Source: Aurantimicrobium sp. INA4 (lineage in GTDB: Bacteria > Actinomycetota > Actinomycetes > Actinomycetales > Microbacteriaceae). Taken from it: a stretch of 64,000 nucleotides of DNA. The stretch lies in NCBI RefSeq assembly GCF_027924525.1, contig NZ_AP027040.1, forward strand, positions 1 to 64,000, given 5' to 3'. The first letter of the stretch is position 1; each line of letters opens with the position of its first letter. Of the stretch, positions 43,298 to 51,990 are shown in pieces. Below the pieces are notes generated by a model. The model did no database searches. It was not told where the DNA came from and worked only from the letters and a program-made list of their open reading frames with translations. The position numbers and the translations under genes are program-made.

Positions 43298-44070
43298 GTC
43301 CACGAACGCGGCCGATTCCTATCGTCACCAATGATGCACTCACCATTACTGGAGGTGCCTTCAGCTATGGCACAACCCCGGCGCTGACAGATGTCACAAT
43401 CACGGTAAAACCCGGTGAAGCCATGGCCCTGATTGGGCCCAATGGTTCTGGTAAGTCAACCCTGCTCAAAGGAGTGTTGGGACTCATTCCACTTGTGGAA
43501 GGGTCAATGGGCTTGGGAAAGATCGAAGGCATCGGTTACCTGCCACAGACAGAACATATCGACCCCGAGTTCCCAGTCACCCTCAAGCAGGTCGTCATGA
43601 TGGGGCGTTATCGCAAGCTGGGATTGTTTCGCTTTCCCTCAAGTTCAGACAGAGCAGCAGTTCGGAAAGCCATCGCCAGTGTGGGGTTGACCAATGTGGC
43701 CAACAAGCGTTTTGGGTCGCTTTCTGGAGGACAGCAGCAACGAGGATTCCTCGCTCGTGCCCTAGCGTCAGAGCCAGGGCTTTTGCTTTTGGACGAACCT
43801 TTCAACGGTTTAGATCAGCCCAACCGTGATGCATTGATGCAGACTCTGCGTCAACTCAAGTCAGCGGGTGTAGCCATCATCGTGACCACTCACGATTTGG
43901 ATCTCGCTCGCGAAGTTTGCGACACCGTACTCTTTGTCAACGGTCGTCAAGTTGCTTTCGGGCCCAAAGAAGAAGTTCTTACCCTGGCCAACCTGCAAGA
44001 AGTCTTCGCCGACTTCCAGGTTGAAATTGATGAGCACACTGTGGTCGTCCCCGGACACGAAGGTCACTAA
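43294..44070 (+). CDS. znuC: Zinc ABC transporter ATP-binding protein
   Basis: The 258-aa ATPase has Walker A GPNGSGKST, the Q loop in YLPQTEHID, the LSGGQQQR signature, Walker B LLLLDEPFNG and the switch His in TTHDLDLA. It powers import through the two permeases that follow. ATG 43294 overlaps the binding-protein stop by 4 bp. Metal ABC assignment comes from context and from the GVLGLIPLVEGS and PEFPVTLKQVVMMGRY segments typical of this subfamily. Confidence 0.93.
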   Translation: MSPRTRPIPIVTNDALTITGGAFSYGTTPALTDVTITVKPGEAMALIGPNGSGKSTLLKGVLGLIPLVEGSMGLGKIEGIGYLPQTEHIDPEFPVTLKQVVMMGRYRKLGLFRFPSSSDRAAVRKAIASVGLTNVANKRFGSLSGGQQQRGFLARALASEPGLLLLDEPFNGLDQPNRDALMQTLRQLKSAGVAIIVTTHDLDLAREVCDTVLFVNGRQVAFGPKEEVLTLANLQEVFADFQVEIDEHTVVVPGHEGH

Positions 44071-44072
44071 AA

Positions 44073-44927
44073 GTGAACCTGCTCGACTCCTTCACAACCG
44101 CATTTACCCTGCCCTTTATGGGCAGGGCTTTGTTGGTGCTGATGGTGTTGAGTATTGCCGCAGGTGTCATCGGTGTTTTTATCAACCTGCGTGGATTGGA
44201 ATTCCTCAGTGACGGACTGACACATGCTGTATTTCCTGGCCTTGCCGCTGGCTTTGTCTTTGCCGGTCAGGGCGGAGTCATTATCGGTGCACTTGTCGCG
44301 GCAGCAGCCGCAACGATTGTGCTCACTCTCATGAGTAACAATCGCGTGACCTCAGATGCCACCACGGCCATCGTGCTCACCGCGATGTTTAGTATCGGTG
44401 TGATTATCGTGTCCGCATCCCCAGGCCGTGCTGGTGGGCTGGAACAGCTGCTCTTTGGCCACCTGCTTACCGTGACGAATACTGAAGCCCTCACCACTAT
44501 TGCTGTCGCAGCTGTTGCCTTGGTGCTTGTCTTACTGACTTTTCGCAGGCAGGTATTTCGCGCGTTTGATCCAGAAGGCAGCGTTGCTGCCGGCTATCGC
44601 CGGGTCAGCACCGAGTTGGTCTTGAATGTTGCCATTGCCTTAGTGATTGTTGCGGCGTCCAATGCAGTGGGGAACCTTCTCGTCCTTGCTGTGTTGATTG
44701 TGCCCGGGGCACTGTCACGGTTGGTCTCGAGCAAATTAGGTGGCATCTTCGCTGTCGCCATCGGTTCAGCTTTGCTTGCCTCCTGGCTAGGACTTTCCAT
44801 CGGATTCAATATTTCTGTTGTTGGTGGCGTAGATGTTCCCGCCGGAGCAACCGTCGCGTTGAGCTTTGTTGCGCTCTATGCCATCGCATTGATAGCTCGA
44901 GTGCTGCGAAGGGGTGTCAACGCATGA
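44073..44927 (+). CDS. znuB: Zinc ABC transporter permease 1
   Basis: The 284-aa protein is an ABC-3-type metal permease with about eight membrane segments and the conserved GLEFLSDGLTHAVFPGLAAG and NLLVLAVLIVPGALSRLVS segments. GTG 44073 is 2 bp after the ATPase stop and it overlaps the second permease by 4 bp. Two different permease genes in a row suggest a heterodimeric channel, as in TroCD or MntCD systems. Confidence 0.9.
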   Translation: MNLLDSFTTAFTLPFMGRALLVLMVLSIAAGVIGVFINLRGLEFLSDGLTHAVFPGLAAGFVFAGQGGVIIGALVAAAAATIVLTLMSNNRVTSDATTAIVLTAMFSIGVIIVSASPGRAGGLEQLLFGHLLTVTNTEALTTIAVAAVALVLVLLTFRRQVFRAFDPEGSVAAGYRRVSTELVLNVAIALVIVAASNAVGNLLVLAVLIVPGALSRLVSSKLGGIFAVAIGSALLASWLGLSIGFNISVVGGVDVPAGATVALSFVALYAIALIARVLRRGVNA

Positions 44928-45733
44928 GTTACTTCGAGCGTGCCCTTGTCGTGATTGTGCTCATTGGTGCACTTGCAGGACTTGCAGGAGTCTTGGTTGT
45001 GTTGCGCAAGCGTGTGCTTTTTGCCCAAGCTCTCACTCACGCAACATTCCCCGGCGCCGTCATCGCCACCATTCTGGGCGCAAGCCTGCAGGTCGGTGCA
45101 CTGATTGCCTGTATCAGTTTGGCTGTGATCTTGACATTCCTCAGTCGCATCCGCGGGCAAGGAACTCAGGCAGCATCAGGAGTGATGCTCACTGCAGGTT
45201 TTGCTGCGGGAGTTCTGCTGCAAGCGCTAAACCCCAGCATCCCCATTCAAATCGATTCCTTCCTTTTCGGATCAATTCTTTCGGCCACGTGGCTCGACGG
45301 AATTGTTGCGGCAGCAGCACTCTTCGCGGTGATTGTGGCATTGCTGATTTGGGGGAAGCAGATACTCTTCTACCTCTTCGACGCTGAAAGCTATGCAGCA
45401 ACAGGAGCGAAGCCGTGGCTCATGGACGCAGCCTTGCTCCTCATCACCACAGTTGCCATCGTTGCCGCTATTCCTGCCGCTGGCGCAATCTTGGCAATCG
45501 CGCTCATCGCCGCTCCGGCAGCTGCCGCCCGGTATTTCACCGACAAAATTGTGGTGATGTTGTGGCTCTCGCCCACGCTCGGAGTGTTTGCCGGAGTCAG
45601 CGGCCTTCTTCTTTCTCGGTGGGTTGGAGTCAGTGCCGGCGCAAGCATTGCCCTGGTTTCTGCCACAATCTTCTTCATCGCATGGGGAACATTCACTATG
45701 CGCCGCCCTGCAGTTTTGGGAGCAACAGCATGA
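44924..45733 (+). CDS. Zinc ABC transporter permease 2
   Basis: The 269-aa second ABC-3 permease has about eight membrane segments with RKRVLFAQALTHATFPGAVIA near the start and AGAILAIALIAAPAAAARYFT in the second half. It is clearly related to, but distinct from, the permease just upstream. It overlaps both neighbours by 4 bp (upstream permease and zur). Probably the other half of the zinc channel. Confidence 0.9.
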   Translation: MSYFERALVVIVLIGALAGLAGVLVVLRKRVLFAQALTHATFPGAVIATILGASLQVGALIACISLAVILTFLSRIRGQGTQAASGVMLTAGFAAGVLLQALNPSIPIQIDSFLFGSILSATWLDGIVAAAALFAVIVALLIWGKQILFYLFDAESYAATGAKPWLMDAALLLITTVAIVAAIPAAGAILAIALIAAPAAAARYFTDKIVVMLWLSPTLGVFAGVSGLLLSRWVGVSAGASIALVSATIFFIAWGTFTMRRPAVLGATA

Positions 45734-46110
45734 AACGTAACACCTGGCAACGCGAAGCCGTCAGGACAGCACTGACTGAGCGCGGAGATTTCATCAGCGC
45801 ACAGAAACTCCATTCAGAACTCAAAGCAGAAGGCTCACCGATTGGTTTGGCTACGGTCTACCGTGCACTAACAGATCTCGTTTCGAGCAATGAGGCAGAT
45901 GCCCTCCAGTCACCCGATGGAGAAAACCTCTATCGCGCATGTTCGAGTGATGGACATCACCATCACCTAATTTGCCGACAGTGTGGTCACACCGAAGAAA
46001 TCGAAGCTGAAGCCGTGGAGTCGTGGGCTGCGGAAGTAGCTGCAGACCATGGATTTACTCAGCCACGACACGTTGTGGATGTTTTTGGGCTTTGCCAGAA
46101 GTGTTCTTAA
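45730..46110 (+). CDS. zur: Fur-family zinc uptake regulator Zur
   Basis: The 126-aa repressor has a winged-helix DNA-binding domain (NTWQREAVRTALTERGDFIS, IGLATVYRALTDLV), the SSDGHHHHLICRQCGHTEEI metal region and a C-terminal CQKC pair that with CRQC forms the structural zinc site. ATG 45730 overlaps the permease stop by 4 bp; the reading frame is open further upstream but only as a shadow of the permease gene. Position in a zinc-import operon with a Zur-type box upstream supports Zur rather than Fur, and implies autoregulation. Confidence 0.9.
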   Translation: MKRNTWQREAVRTALTERGDFISAQKLHSELKAEGSPIGLATVYRALTDLVSSNEADALQSPDGENLYRACSSDGHHHHLICRQCGHTEEIEAEAVESWAAEVAADHGFTQPRHVVDVFGLCQKCS

Positions 46111-46328
46111 CGCACCTGCCGGGGTCAACTTTGGCTCAGTGTGGCGGAAGTTGAGCTCAGTGAGTTTGCTTTAACACAGAGCCTCAACGTAGACTTGACC
46201 CTTGGCTGCGCGGAATTCCTCGCGTATGCAGTGCACGTTCTCTCTCCCTTCGTGAGTCGGGGGTGTTCGTGTGCAGACAAGGAATCTTGGGCAAGACAAT
46301 CTCGTCTTGCGGTATTAGGAGGATAGAC
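46111..46328 (+). promoter_or_regulatory. Leader region of the rpmB-rpmG-rpsN operon with hairpin
   Basis: This 218-bp gene-free stretch holds a perfect hairpin GCAAGAC (46291-46297), loop AATCTC, GTCTTGC (46304-46310), ending 6 nt before AGGAGGA (46317-46323), the rpmB ribosome binding site. TTGACC at 46195-46200 could be a -35, but no well-spaced -10 follows. No Zur-type box was seen. The hairpin may be a translational control element for the ribosomal proteins (inference). Confidence 0.5.
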
Positions 46329-46565
46329 ATGGCTGCGACCTGTCAGGTGACCGGAGCCGTACCCGGCTTTGGGCACAACATTTCACACTCGCACCGACGC
46401 ACCAAGCGTCGTTTCGATCCCAACATTCAGAAGAAGACGTACTACGTACCTTCTCTTCGTCGTAATGTAACGCTGACTCTGTCGGCTAAGGGAATCAAGG
46501 TTATTGACGCACGTGGCATTGAGTCCGTGGTCAAGGACCTTCTCGCTCGTGGGGAGAAGATCTAA
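46329..46565 (+). CDS. rpmB: 50S ribosomal protein L28 (zinc-free form)
   Basis: The 78-aa protein opens [20 protein letters not shown] and continues [20 protein letters not shown], as in L28. It has only one cysteine, so it lacks the CxxC pairs of zinc-binding L28 (C-minus form). ATG 46329 has AGGAGGA 5 nt upstream; the frame extends further upstream but without similarity. The stop overlaps the rpmG start by 1 bp. Confidence 0.95.
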   Translation: MAATCQVTGAVPGFGHNISHSHRRTKRRFDPNIQKKTYYVPSLRRNVTLTLSAKGIKVIDARGIESVVKDLLARGEKI

Positions 46566-46732
46566 TGGCTAAGCAACAGGACGTACGTCCCATCATCAAG
46601 CTGCGCTCTACCGCGGGAACTGGTTACACCTACGTAACCCGCAAGAACCGCCGCAACACCCCCGACCGTCTTGTACTCAAGAAGTACGACCCCGTAGTGC
46701 GTCAGCACGTTGAATTCCGTGAGGAGCGCTAA
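46565..46732 (+). CDS. rpmG: 50S ribosomal protein L33 (zinc-free form)
   Basis: A 55-aa protein: [20 protein letters not shown], then [20 protein letters not shown] and VEFREER. It has no cysteine, so it is the C-minus L33 that does not hold zinc. ATG 46565 overlaps the rpmB stop (TAATG); rpsN starts on the base after its stop. Such C-minus paralogues are, in other Actinobacteria, often induced under zinc starvation; here they lie directly downstream of zur. Confidence 0.95.
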   Translation: MAKQQDVRPIIKLRSTAGTGYTYVTRKNRRNTPDRLVLKKYDPVVRQHVEFREER

Positions 46733-47038
46733 ATGGCTAAGAAAAGCAAGATTGCTCGTAACGAGCAGCGCAAGGTAGTAGTAGAGCGTTACGCTGCAAA
46801 GCGTCTCGAACTCAAGAAGGCTCTGGTTGACCCCAACGGTACCCCTGAGTCTCGCGAAGCAGCTCGTCTCGGACTGCAGAAGCTTCCTCGTAACGCTTCT
46901 CCCATCCGTGTTCGCAGCCGTGACGCCATCGATGGCCGTCCCCGTGGTGTTCTCACCAAGTTCGGTATCTCTCGTGTGCGTTTCCGCGAAATGGCTCACC
47001 GTGGCGAACTGCCCGGTATCACCAAGTCAAGCTGGTAA
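46733..47038 (+). CDS. rpsN: 30S ribosomal protein S14 (long, zinc-free form)
   Basis: The 101-aa protein is the long S14: [57 protein letters not shown]. It has no cysteines, unlike the short zinc-binding S14 normally in the spc operon. Last gene of the three-gene operon; a strong hairpin follows 18 bp downstream. Confidence 0.95.
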   Translation: MAKKSKIARNEQRKVVVERYAAKRLELKKALVDPNGTPESREAARLGLQKLPRNASPIRVRSRDAIDGRPRGVLTKFGISRVRFREMAHRGELPGITKSSW

Positions 47039-47056
47039 TCCACGCGCATTAACTCT

Positions 47057-47090
47057 GCTGGCCTCGAACTTCACAAAGTTCGAGGCCAGC
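47057..47090 (+). terminator. Hairpin terminator after rpsN
   Basis: GCTGGCCTCGAACTT (47057-47071), loop CACA, AAGTTCGAGGCCAGC (47076-47090): a perfect 15-bp stem. There is only a short TTTAA afterwards, so it may act with Rho or as a bulky hairpin. Confidence 0.85.
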
Positions 47091-47286
47091 ACTGATTTAA
47101 GCCCATTTCAAACCTTCAACCATCACTTCAAGTGTTCTCGTGCCACGCCGGAGCGAATTCCGCGTAAACACGCGGAAGTGCTGATACTTTTTCGAATGGT
47201 CAGACAGACCAAACGAGACGGCCCTTGTGGCTCAACCGTTCCAAACAAAGCGCTACTTCGGTAGCTCAAAGTCCAGGAGGACACAA

Positions 47287-47565
47287 ATGGCTCTCAACAA
47301 GTCTGAGGTTGTCGCAGCAGTTGCCGCTCACACCAACCTTTCACAGGCAAACGTCAACGGCGTTATCGACGCTCTCTTCGCAGTTGTTTCTGCTGAAGTT
47401 GCTAAGGGTGGAAAGGTAACCATCCCTGGCTTCATCTCCTTCGAGCGCACCAACCGTGCAGCTCGCACCGGTCGTAACCCTCAGACCGGCGCAACCATCC
47501 AGATCGCAGCTTCCAAGTCTGTCAAGGTCTCGGCTGGTAGCAAGCTCAAGGCTGCTGTCAAGTAG
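47287..47565 (+). CDS. hup: DNA-binding protein HU
   Basis: The 92-aa histone-like protein shows MALNKSEVVAAVAAHTNLSQ, KGGKVTIPGFISF and the DNA-binding arm RTGRNPQTGATIQI. It bends and compacts DNA as a dimer. ATG 47287 has AGGAGG (47275-47280) 6 nt upstream; the frame upstream is open but not conserved. It lacks the Lys-rich tail of mycobacterial HupB; a Lys/Ala tail of that kind appears on a different protein at 39392. The 248-bp gap before it holds the rpsN hairpin and presumably its promoter (possible -10 GATACT, 47183-47188). Confidence 0.96.
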   Translation: MALNKSEVVAAVAAHTNLSQANVNGVIDALFAVVSAEVAKGGKVTIPGFISFERTNRAARTGRNPQTGATIQIAASKSVKVSAGSKLKAAVK

Positions 47566-47586
47566 TCACGAGTTTTACTCGCTTAG

Positions 47587-47616
47587 GTGGGTGTGGGCCT
47601 TCGGGTCCACACCCAC
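47587..47616 (+). terminator. Intrinsic-type terminator after hup
   Basis: GTGGGTGTGGGCC (47587-47599), UUCG-type loop TTCG, GGTCCACACCCAC (47604-47616), 13 bp with one G-U pair. No strong T-run follows. Confidence 0.85.
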
Positions 47617-47656
47617 TATGCATTTAACCTTCAGCAATAATCTCTAGGCTTGACTT

Positions 47657-49630
47657 GTGTCTAGATTGTTCAAGATTGCTGCACCAGCACTCGCGCTGCT
47701 GGTTGCCTTCATTGCACTCTTGATCGCACTTTCTGTTGGCGGAGGTTCGCGCACACAAGCCCTGGGGGACCCCGGTGATGTTGTTCGAATCGGGCTGCCG
47801 ATTGCCAAGCTTGCCGTCAACCTGTCTGCGGCAACACTCATTGGTTCACTAGCCCTCGCGCTGTGGGCTTTCGCCTCGCGGGAACGGGCCTACTTTCGCA
47901 GCATTGATATCGCCGCTGCTGCAGCGTTAGTTTTGACGCTGGCCTCAGCTGCGACAGCATTCCTAACGTTCCTCAACGTTAGCGCGATGCCCTTCTCACT
48001 CGATGACAAGTTCGGTAATCAACTCGGGTTCTTCCTCACCGAAATTGCCTTAGGCCAAGCCTGGTTGATCACGACTATCGTGGCGGCGTTCGTTGCGGTG
48101 TTGTGTATCGCGGTGACAAACCAGACCGCACTGTTCTTTGTCGGACTGGCAGCGGTGGGAACCTTGGTTCCCATGGCACTGCAAGGTCACGCAGCTGGTG
48201 TCTCAGGCCATGCGATGGCGATTACGTCAATAGGTCTCCACCTCGTCTTTGTTTCTGTCTGGCTCGGTGGTGTGGTCACGCTTGTGTTGCTGCGCGGAAT
48301 CATTGAGCCCGAGCGACTTCAGGTCATCGTTGCCCGCTTCTCCACGCTGGCCATCATTGCCTTTATCGTGGTAGCTGTTTCTGGTGTGGCCAACGCAATG
48401 CTGCGCGTGGGAACACTCGACAACCTTTTTGGAACCGCATATGGACAGCTCGTCCTTGCCAAAGTTGCCGCCATGACTGCCTTGGGAGTTTTTGGTTTCT
48501 GGCAGCGCGGTTTCTTGGTCAAGCGCATGACCGGGGCCGCTGTTCAAAAAATGTTCTGGTGGTTTATTGCCATCGAACTAGTTGTCATGGGTATAGCCTC
48601 TGGAATAGCAGCCGGGTTGGCACGAACTCCCACACCAGTTGATCAGGTTTTGAACCCCAATCCCACACCAGCCGAGATTCTGACGGGTGAACCTCTTCCT
48701 CCGGAGTTCACCTTTGTGCGCCTCTTCACCGAATGGCGCCTAGATCTGATATGGATGCTGGTGTGTGGATTCGGCATCTTCTTCTATCTGGTTGGGGTCT
48801 ACCGCCTGCACAAACGAGGCGACAAGTGGCCTTGGTATCGCGCAGTGTTATGGGTTTCAGGTCTTTTCCTGCTGTTCTACATCACTAGTGGTGGCATCAA
48901 CGCCTACGAGATGTATCTCTTCTCAGCTCACATGGGTGCACACATGGCATTGGGAATGATGGTTCCCATCTTGCTGGTTCCAGGTGCTCCGGTCACACTG
49001 GCTATGCGTGCCATTGACAAACGTCAGGACGATTCCCGAGGCGGCCGTGAGTGGATTCTCAAAGCAGTGCACTCCGGTTATGCCAATGTAATCTCCCACC
49101 CGATATTTGCCACCGTGAACTTTGTTGGTTCGTTGTGGCTGTTCTACTACACCCCCATCTTCCGTTGGGCAACTAGTGACCACATCGGCCACGAGTGGAT
49201 GATTGTTCACTTCTTGCTAGCTGGATATTTGTTCGTGCAGTCCCTGATCGGTATTGATCCGGTCAAAACGCGATTCCCCTATCCCTTCCGACTGATTCAG
49301 CTTCTTGCTGCCATGACGGTGCATGCCTTCTTTGGGCTGGGCGTCATGTCGAGCGAGAACTTGCTCTTAGCCGATTGGTATGGAGCTATGGGCCGAACTT
49401 GGGGCTCAACACCGCTCGAAGACCAGCAAGCCGGTGGCGCGATTGCGTGGAGCGTCGGTGAAATTCCAAACATGATCCTTTCGCTCATTATCGGCTACCA
49501 ATGGTTCCGTTCAGATGCCAGAGAAGCTAAGCGGAAAGACCGTCAAGCAGAGCGCACCGACGATGCAGAACTCAAGGCATATAACGAGATGCTCGCCCGC
49601 CAAGCACAACGGGATGCGCAGCAGAGCTAG
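47657..49630 (+). CDS. CopD / CtaG fusion: copper and cytochrome oxidase assembly protein
   Basis: The 657-aa polytopic protein joins an N-terminal CopD-type copper-transport domain (about residues 1-330, with AVSGHAMAITSIGLHLVFVS and the LRGIIEPERL loop) to a C-terminal caa3-type CtaG domain (about 360-610, with SAHMGAHMALGMMVPILLVPG, IDKRQDDSRGG and GHEWMIVHFLLAGYLF). The fusion is common in Actinobacteria and is linked to copper delivery to cytochrome c oxidase. GTG 47657 follows TAGGCT by 6 nt (leaderless). The stop shares CTAG with the convergent gene. Confidence 0.9.
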   Translation: MSRLFKIAAPALALLVAFIALLIALSVGGGSRTQALGDPGDVVRIGLPIAKLAVNLSAATLIGSLALALWAFASRERAYFRSIDIAAAAALVLTLASAATAFLTFLNVSAMPFSLDDKFGNQLGFFLTEIALGQAWLITTIVAAFVAVLCIAVTNQTALFFVGLAAVGTLVPMALQGHAAGVSGHAMAITSIGLHLVFVSVWLGGVVTLVLLRGIIEPERLQVIVARFSTLAIIAFIVVAVSGVANAMLRVGTLDNLFGTAYGQLVLAKVAAMTALGVFGFWQRGFLVKRMTGAAVQKMFWWFIAIELVVMGIASGIAAGLARTPTPVDQVLNPNPTPAEILTGEPLPPEFTFVRLFTEWRLDLIWMLVCGFGIFFYLVGVYRLHKRGDKWPWYRAVLWVSGLFLLFYITSGGINAYEMYLFSAHMGAHMALGMMVPILLVPGAPVTLAMRAIDKRQDDSRGGREWILKAVHSGYANVISHPIFATVNFVGSLWLFYYTPIFRWATSDHIGHEWMIVHFLLAGYLFVQSLIGIDPVKTRFPYPFRLIQLLAAMTVHAFFGLGVMSSENLLLADWYGAMGRTWGSTPLEDQQAGGAIAWSVGEIPNMILSLIIGYQWFRSDAREAKRKDRQAERTDDAELKAYNEMLARQAQRDAQQS

Positions 49631-50625
49631 GTCAACACGATGGCAAGATTGCCATCGCTTCGAATAGTGATGCTGATGTTAATGACCGCATCCACAGTTT
49701 GATCAAGCGGGGTTACTGATCCGTCAAAGAGGGACTGCACTTCACCAGTGATGCGCATCTTTCCCACAGCATTCGTGACCTGCCATGTTGTCTCACCGGG
49801 TTGGACATCAATGACGGGGTATTCCACAACCTCCCAGGTCGGTTCCCCAACGATGCGGTTACCTGTTTGGTATCCAAAAGGACACCCGGTGGGTTGCAGC
49901 ACTTGCTGTTTCACGCACTCGTCCAGGTAGTCGTTGACTTCTTTCTGTACGCGCTTATTGAATGCTTTATTTGCCTGTACGTCGACAACAACTTCAGCTG
50001 TCTCTCCTGGGCTGGCCACATCAAGCACAACCTTTTTCGCCGTCAGCCAGGTTGAGGTGTGATCAAAGACATAGTTCCCTGGAGCAAACAGGACAAAGGT
50101 TCCTGTTCCACCCCACACCGTTGCGTCCTTGCCGGTAGGCGTTGAACGCAGATCGATCTGTCCCGAATCTCCCACACTAAAGGCAGCATCATGCCAAACA
50201 GTGACTTTGGCTCTGGCAAGGGGTGGTTCAGCAAACGCCCACGACTCAAACACACCGAACGTGTTTCCTAATCGGGTGAGCACAAAAGTCCCCGACGTTT
50301 TCTTTCCCCCGAGGGTGTAGCTCGCGGTGACCGTGGTCTTCTCGTCATTTCCTTGAACATCGGTAATAGAGATATCACTGAGTTGTCCCAAAGCAGAGCC
50401 TCGTAACAGCGTCTTATCCACTTCTTCAGGCAGAGCATCTGCAACACCGGGCATAGAAAGCGCCGAGGCAGCATCATGTCGAGCAAGAGCGGACAGGTAT
50501 TGGTTCACGAAACCCGAAGCGCTAAAGAGCGCGTTGTTGATTCCCACACCAATGAAGAAAGTCAGGATGAGCAAGAGGGCAGTGGCGCCACCTAAAATCA
50601 CGCCTTGGCGTTTGCTCAATTTCAC
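49627..50625 (-). CDS. Unknown membrane-anchored beta-rich protein
   Basis: I do not recognise the family. The 332-aa protein has one N-terminal membrane helix (about 10-32) and an otherwise extracytoplasmic part: a DUF4878-like helical/beta section (FVNQYLSALARHDAASALSM), a middle beta domain, and a third domain with two cysteines in DECVKQQVLQPTGCPFG and GEPTWEVVEYPVIDVQPG. GTG 50625 has TAGGAT 6 nt upstream (leaderless). It is divergent from the helicase gene with 67 bp between; no operon partner. Confidence 0.75.
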   Translation of the reverse strand: MKLSKRQGVILGGATALLLILTFFIGVGINNALFSASGFVNQYLSALARHDAASALSMPGVADALPEEVDKTLLRGSALGQLSDISITDVQGNDEKTTVTASYTLGGKKTSGTFVLTRLGNTFGVFESWAFAEPPLARAKVTVWHDAAFSVGDSGQIDLRSTPTGKDATVWGGTGTFVLFAPGNYVFDHTSTWLTAKKVVLDVASPGETAEVVVDVQANKAFNKRVQKEVNDYLDECVKQQVLQPTGCPFGYQTGNRIVGEPTWEVVEYPVIDVQPGETTWQVTNAVGKMRITGEVQSLFDGSVTPLDQTVDAVINISITIRSDGNLAIVLT

Positions 50626-50692
50626 TTCTTCATCCTACAAACCGCGGCTGGGGGCCACCTTCTGCTCAGGCGGCGGCGAGTAAACTTGGGGA

Positions 50693-51988
50693 GTGAACAC
50701 CGTCTCCCTGTCGCCGCAACAGCAGGAGGTGTTTAAGCTCATCGAGGAAACTCGAGAGCACGTGTTCATCACGGGCCGTGCAGGAACAGGCAAGTCCACT
50801 CTGCTGAATCATTTGGCATACACAACAGAGAAAACTATTGCGGTGTGTGCTCCCACAGGAGTGGCCGCTTTGAATGTCGGCGGCCAAACAATTCACTCCC
50901 TCTTTCGCCTGCCCACTGGATTGATTGGTTCTTTGGATCTGAACCACGGTCCTGACCAGCGCAAGATTTTGAACGCCATCGACACTCTTGTGATCGATGA
51001 GGTATCGATGGTCAACGCCGACATCATGGACGCGATAGATCGTGCACTGCGTGAGGCGCGTCACCGTAAAAAGGAGAGCTTCGGTGGCGTGCAGGTCATC
51101 ATGTTTGGTGACCCTTATCAACTCTCACCTGTTCCACCGCGCACCCCCGAAGAGAAGGAATACCTTCAAGCCCGATATGCCTCGAACTGGTTCTTTGACG
51201 CTGCGGTCTGGCAAGACACCCCGCTGCGCATTATTGAACTCACCGAGATTCACCGCCAACGTGACGATGCGTTCAAAGAAATGTTGAACGCTGTTCGTCA
51301 CGGAACGGTGACACCCTCTTTAGGCGCTGCGCTCAATGCCGCAGGAAACAGACCTGTTCCAGAGGGCGAAGACATCATTATCTTGGCCACCACCAATGCC
51401 CGCGTGAATGCCATCAACGCAGAACAGTTAGCCAAACTGCCAGGGAAAAAGAAAGTTGCTGCTGCAGACATCAGTGGTGATTTTGCTGCGAACGCATTCC
51501 CCGCCGATGAGGATTTGGAACTCAAGCTCGGTGCTCAAGTGATGTTCTTGCAAAACGACAGTGAGGGCCGCTGGGTCAATGGCACAGTCGGCACTGTCAC
51601 CAAAATCACGGACACTGTTTTTGTCTCCGTTGCCGGCGTTGAACATGAGGTTCATCCCGTGACCTGGGAGCGATATAAGTACTCCTACAAGTCAAGCACC
51701 GATGAGCTCAGCCGTGATGTGGTTGCAGAGTTCACTCAGTTCCCGTTGCGGCTCGCTTGGGCGGTCACGATCCACAAAGCGCAGGGTCAAACCTATGACC
51801 GAGCACTGATTGATATGGGTTCTCGGGCTTTTGCACCTGGACAAACCTATGTTGCTCTCAGTCGAATCACCTCCCTTGAGGGTCTTTATCTCTCGCGGCC
51901 TTTGCGCCCTTCTGATGTCATTGTTGATCCTGATGTTGAACGGTTTATGGGACGGGTCGAGTCTCTCGGCCAGCCCCTCGAGGGATAG
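50693..51988 (+). CDS. Pif1/RecD-like DNA helicase
   Basis: The 431-aa SF1 helicase has motif I GRAGTGKSTLL, Ia CAPTGVAALNVGG, motif II DEVSMV, III MFGDPYQLSPV, IV LTEIHRQ, and motifs V/VI AVTIHKAQGQTYD and YVALSRI. This is the compact Pif1 form (5'-3' helicase in the family), without the RecD2 N-terminus. Likely roles are in stalled forks or G-quadruplex removal (family knowledge). GTG 50693 is 6 nt after TAAACT (50681-50686), a leaderless pattern. Followed by the DCC gene after 2 bp. Confidence 0.92.
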   Translation: MNTVSLSPQQQEVFKLIEETREHVFITGRAGTGKSTLLNHLAYTTEKTIAVCAPTGVAALNVGGQTIHSLFRLPTGLIGSLDLNHGPDQRKILNAIDTLVIDEVSMVNADIMDAIDRALREARHRKKESFGGVQVIMFGDPYQLSPVPPRTPEEKEYLQARYASNWFFDAAVWQDTPLRIIELTEIHRQRDDAFKEMLNAVRHGTVTPSLGAALNAAGNRPVPEGEDIIILATTNARVNAINAEQLAKLPGKKKVAAADISGDFAANAFPADEDLELKLGAQVMFLQNDSEGRWVNGTVGTVTKITDTVFVSVAGVEHEVHPVTWERYKYSYKSSTDELSRDVVAEFTQFPLRLAWAVTIHKAQGQTYDRALIDMGSRAFAPGQTYVALSRITSLEGLYLSRPLRPSDVIVDPDVERFMGRVESLGQPLEG

Positions 51989-51990
51989 TG

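Noticed and set aside
46111..46328. Zur box in front of rpmB-rpmG-rpsN
   Set aside because: I scanned the leader for a TGAnAATnATTnTCA-type repeat and found none; only the znuA promoter has one.
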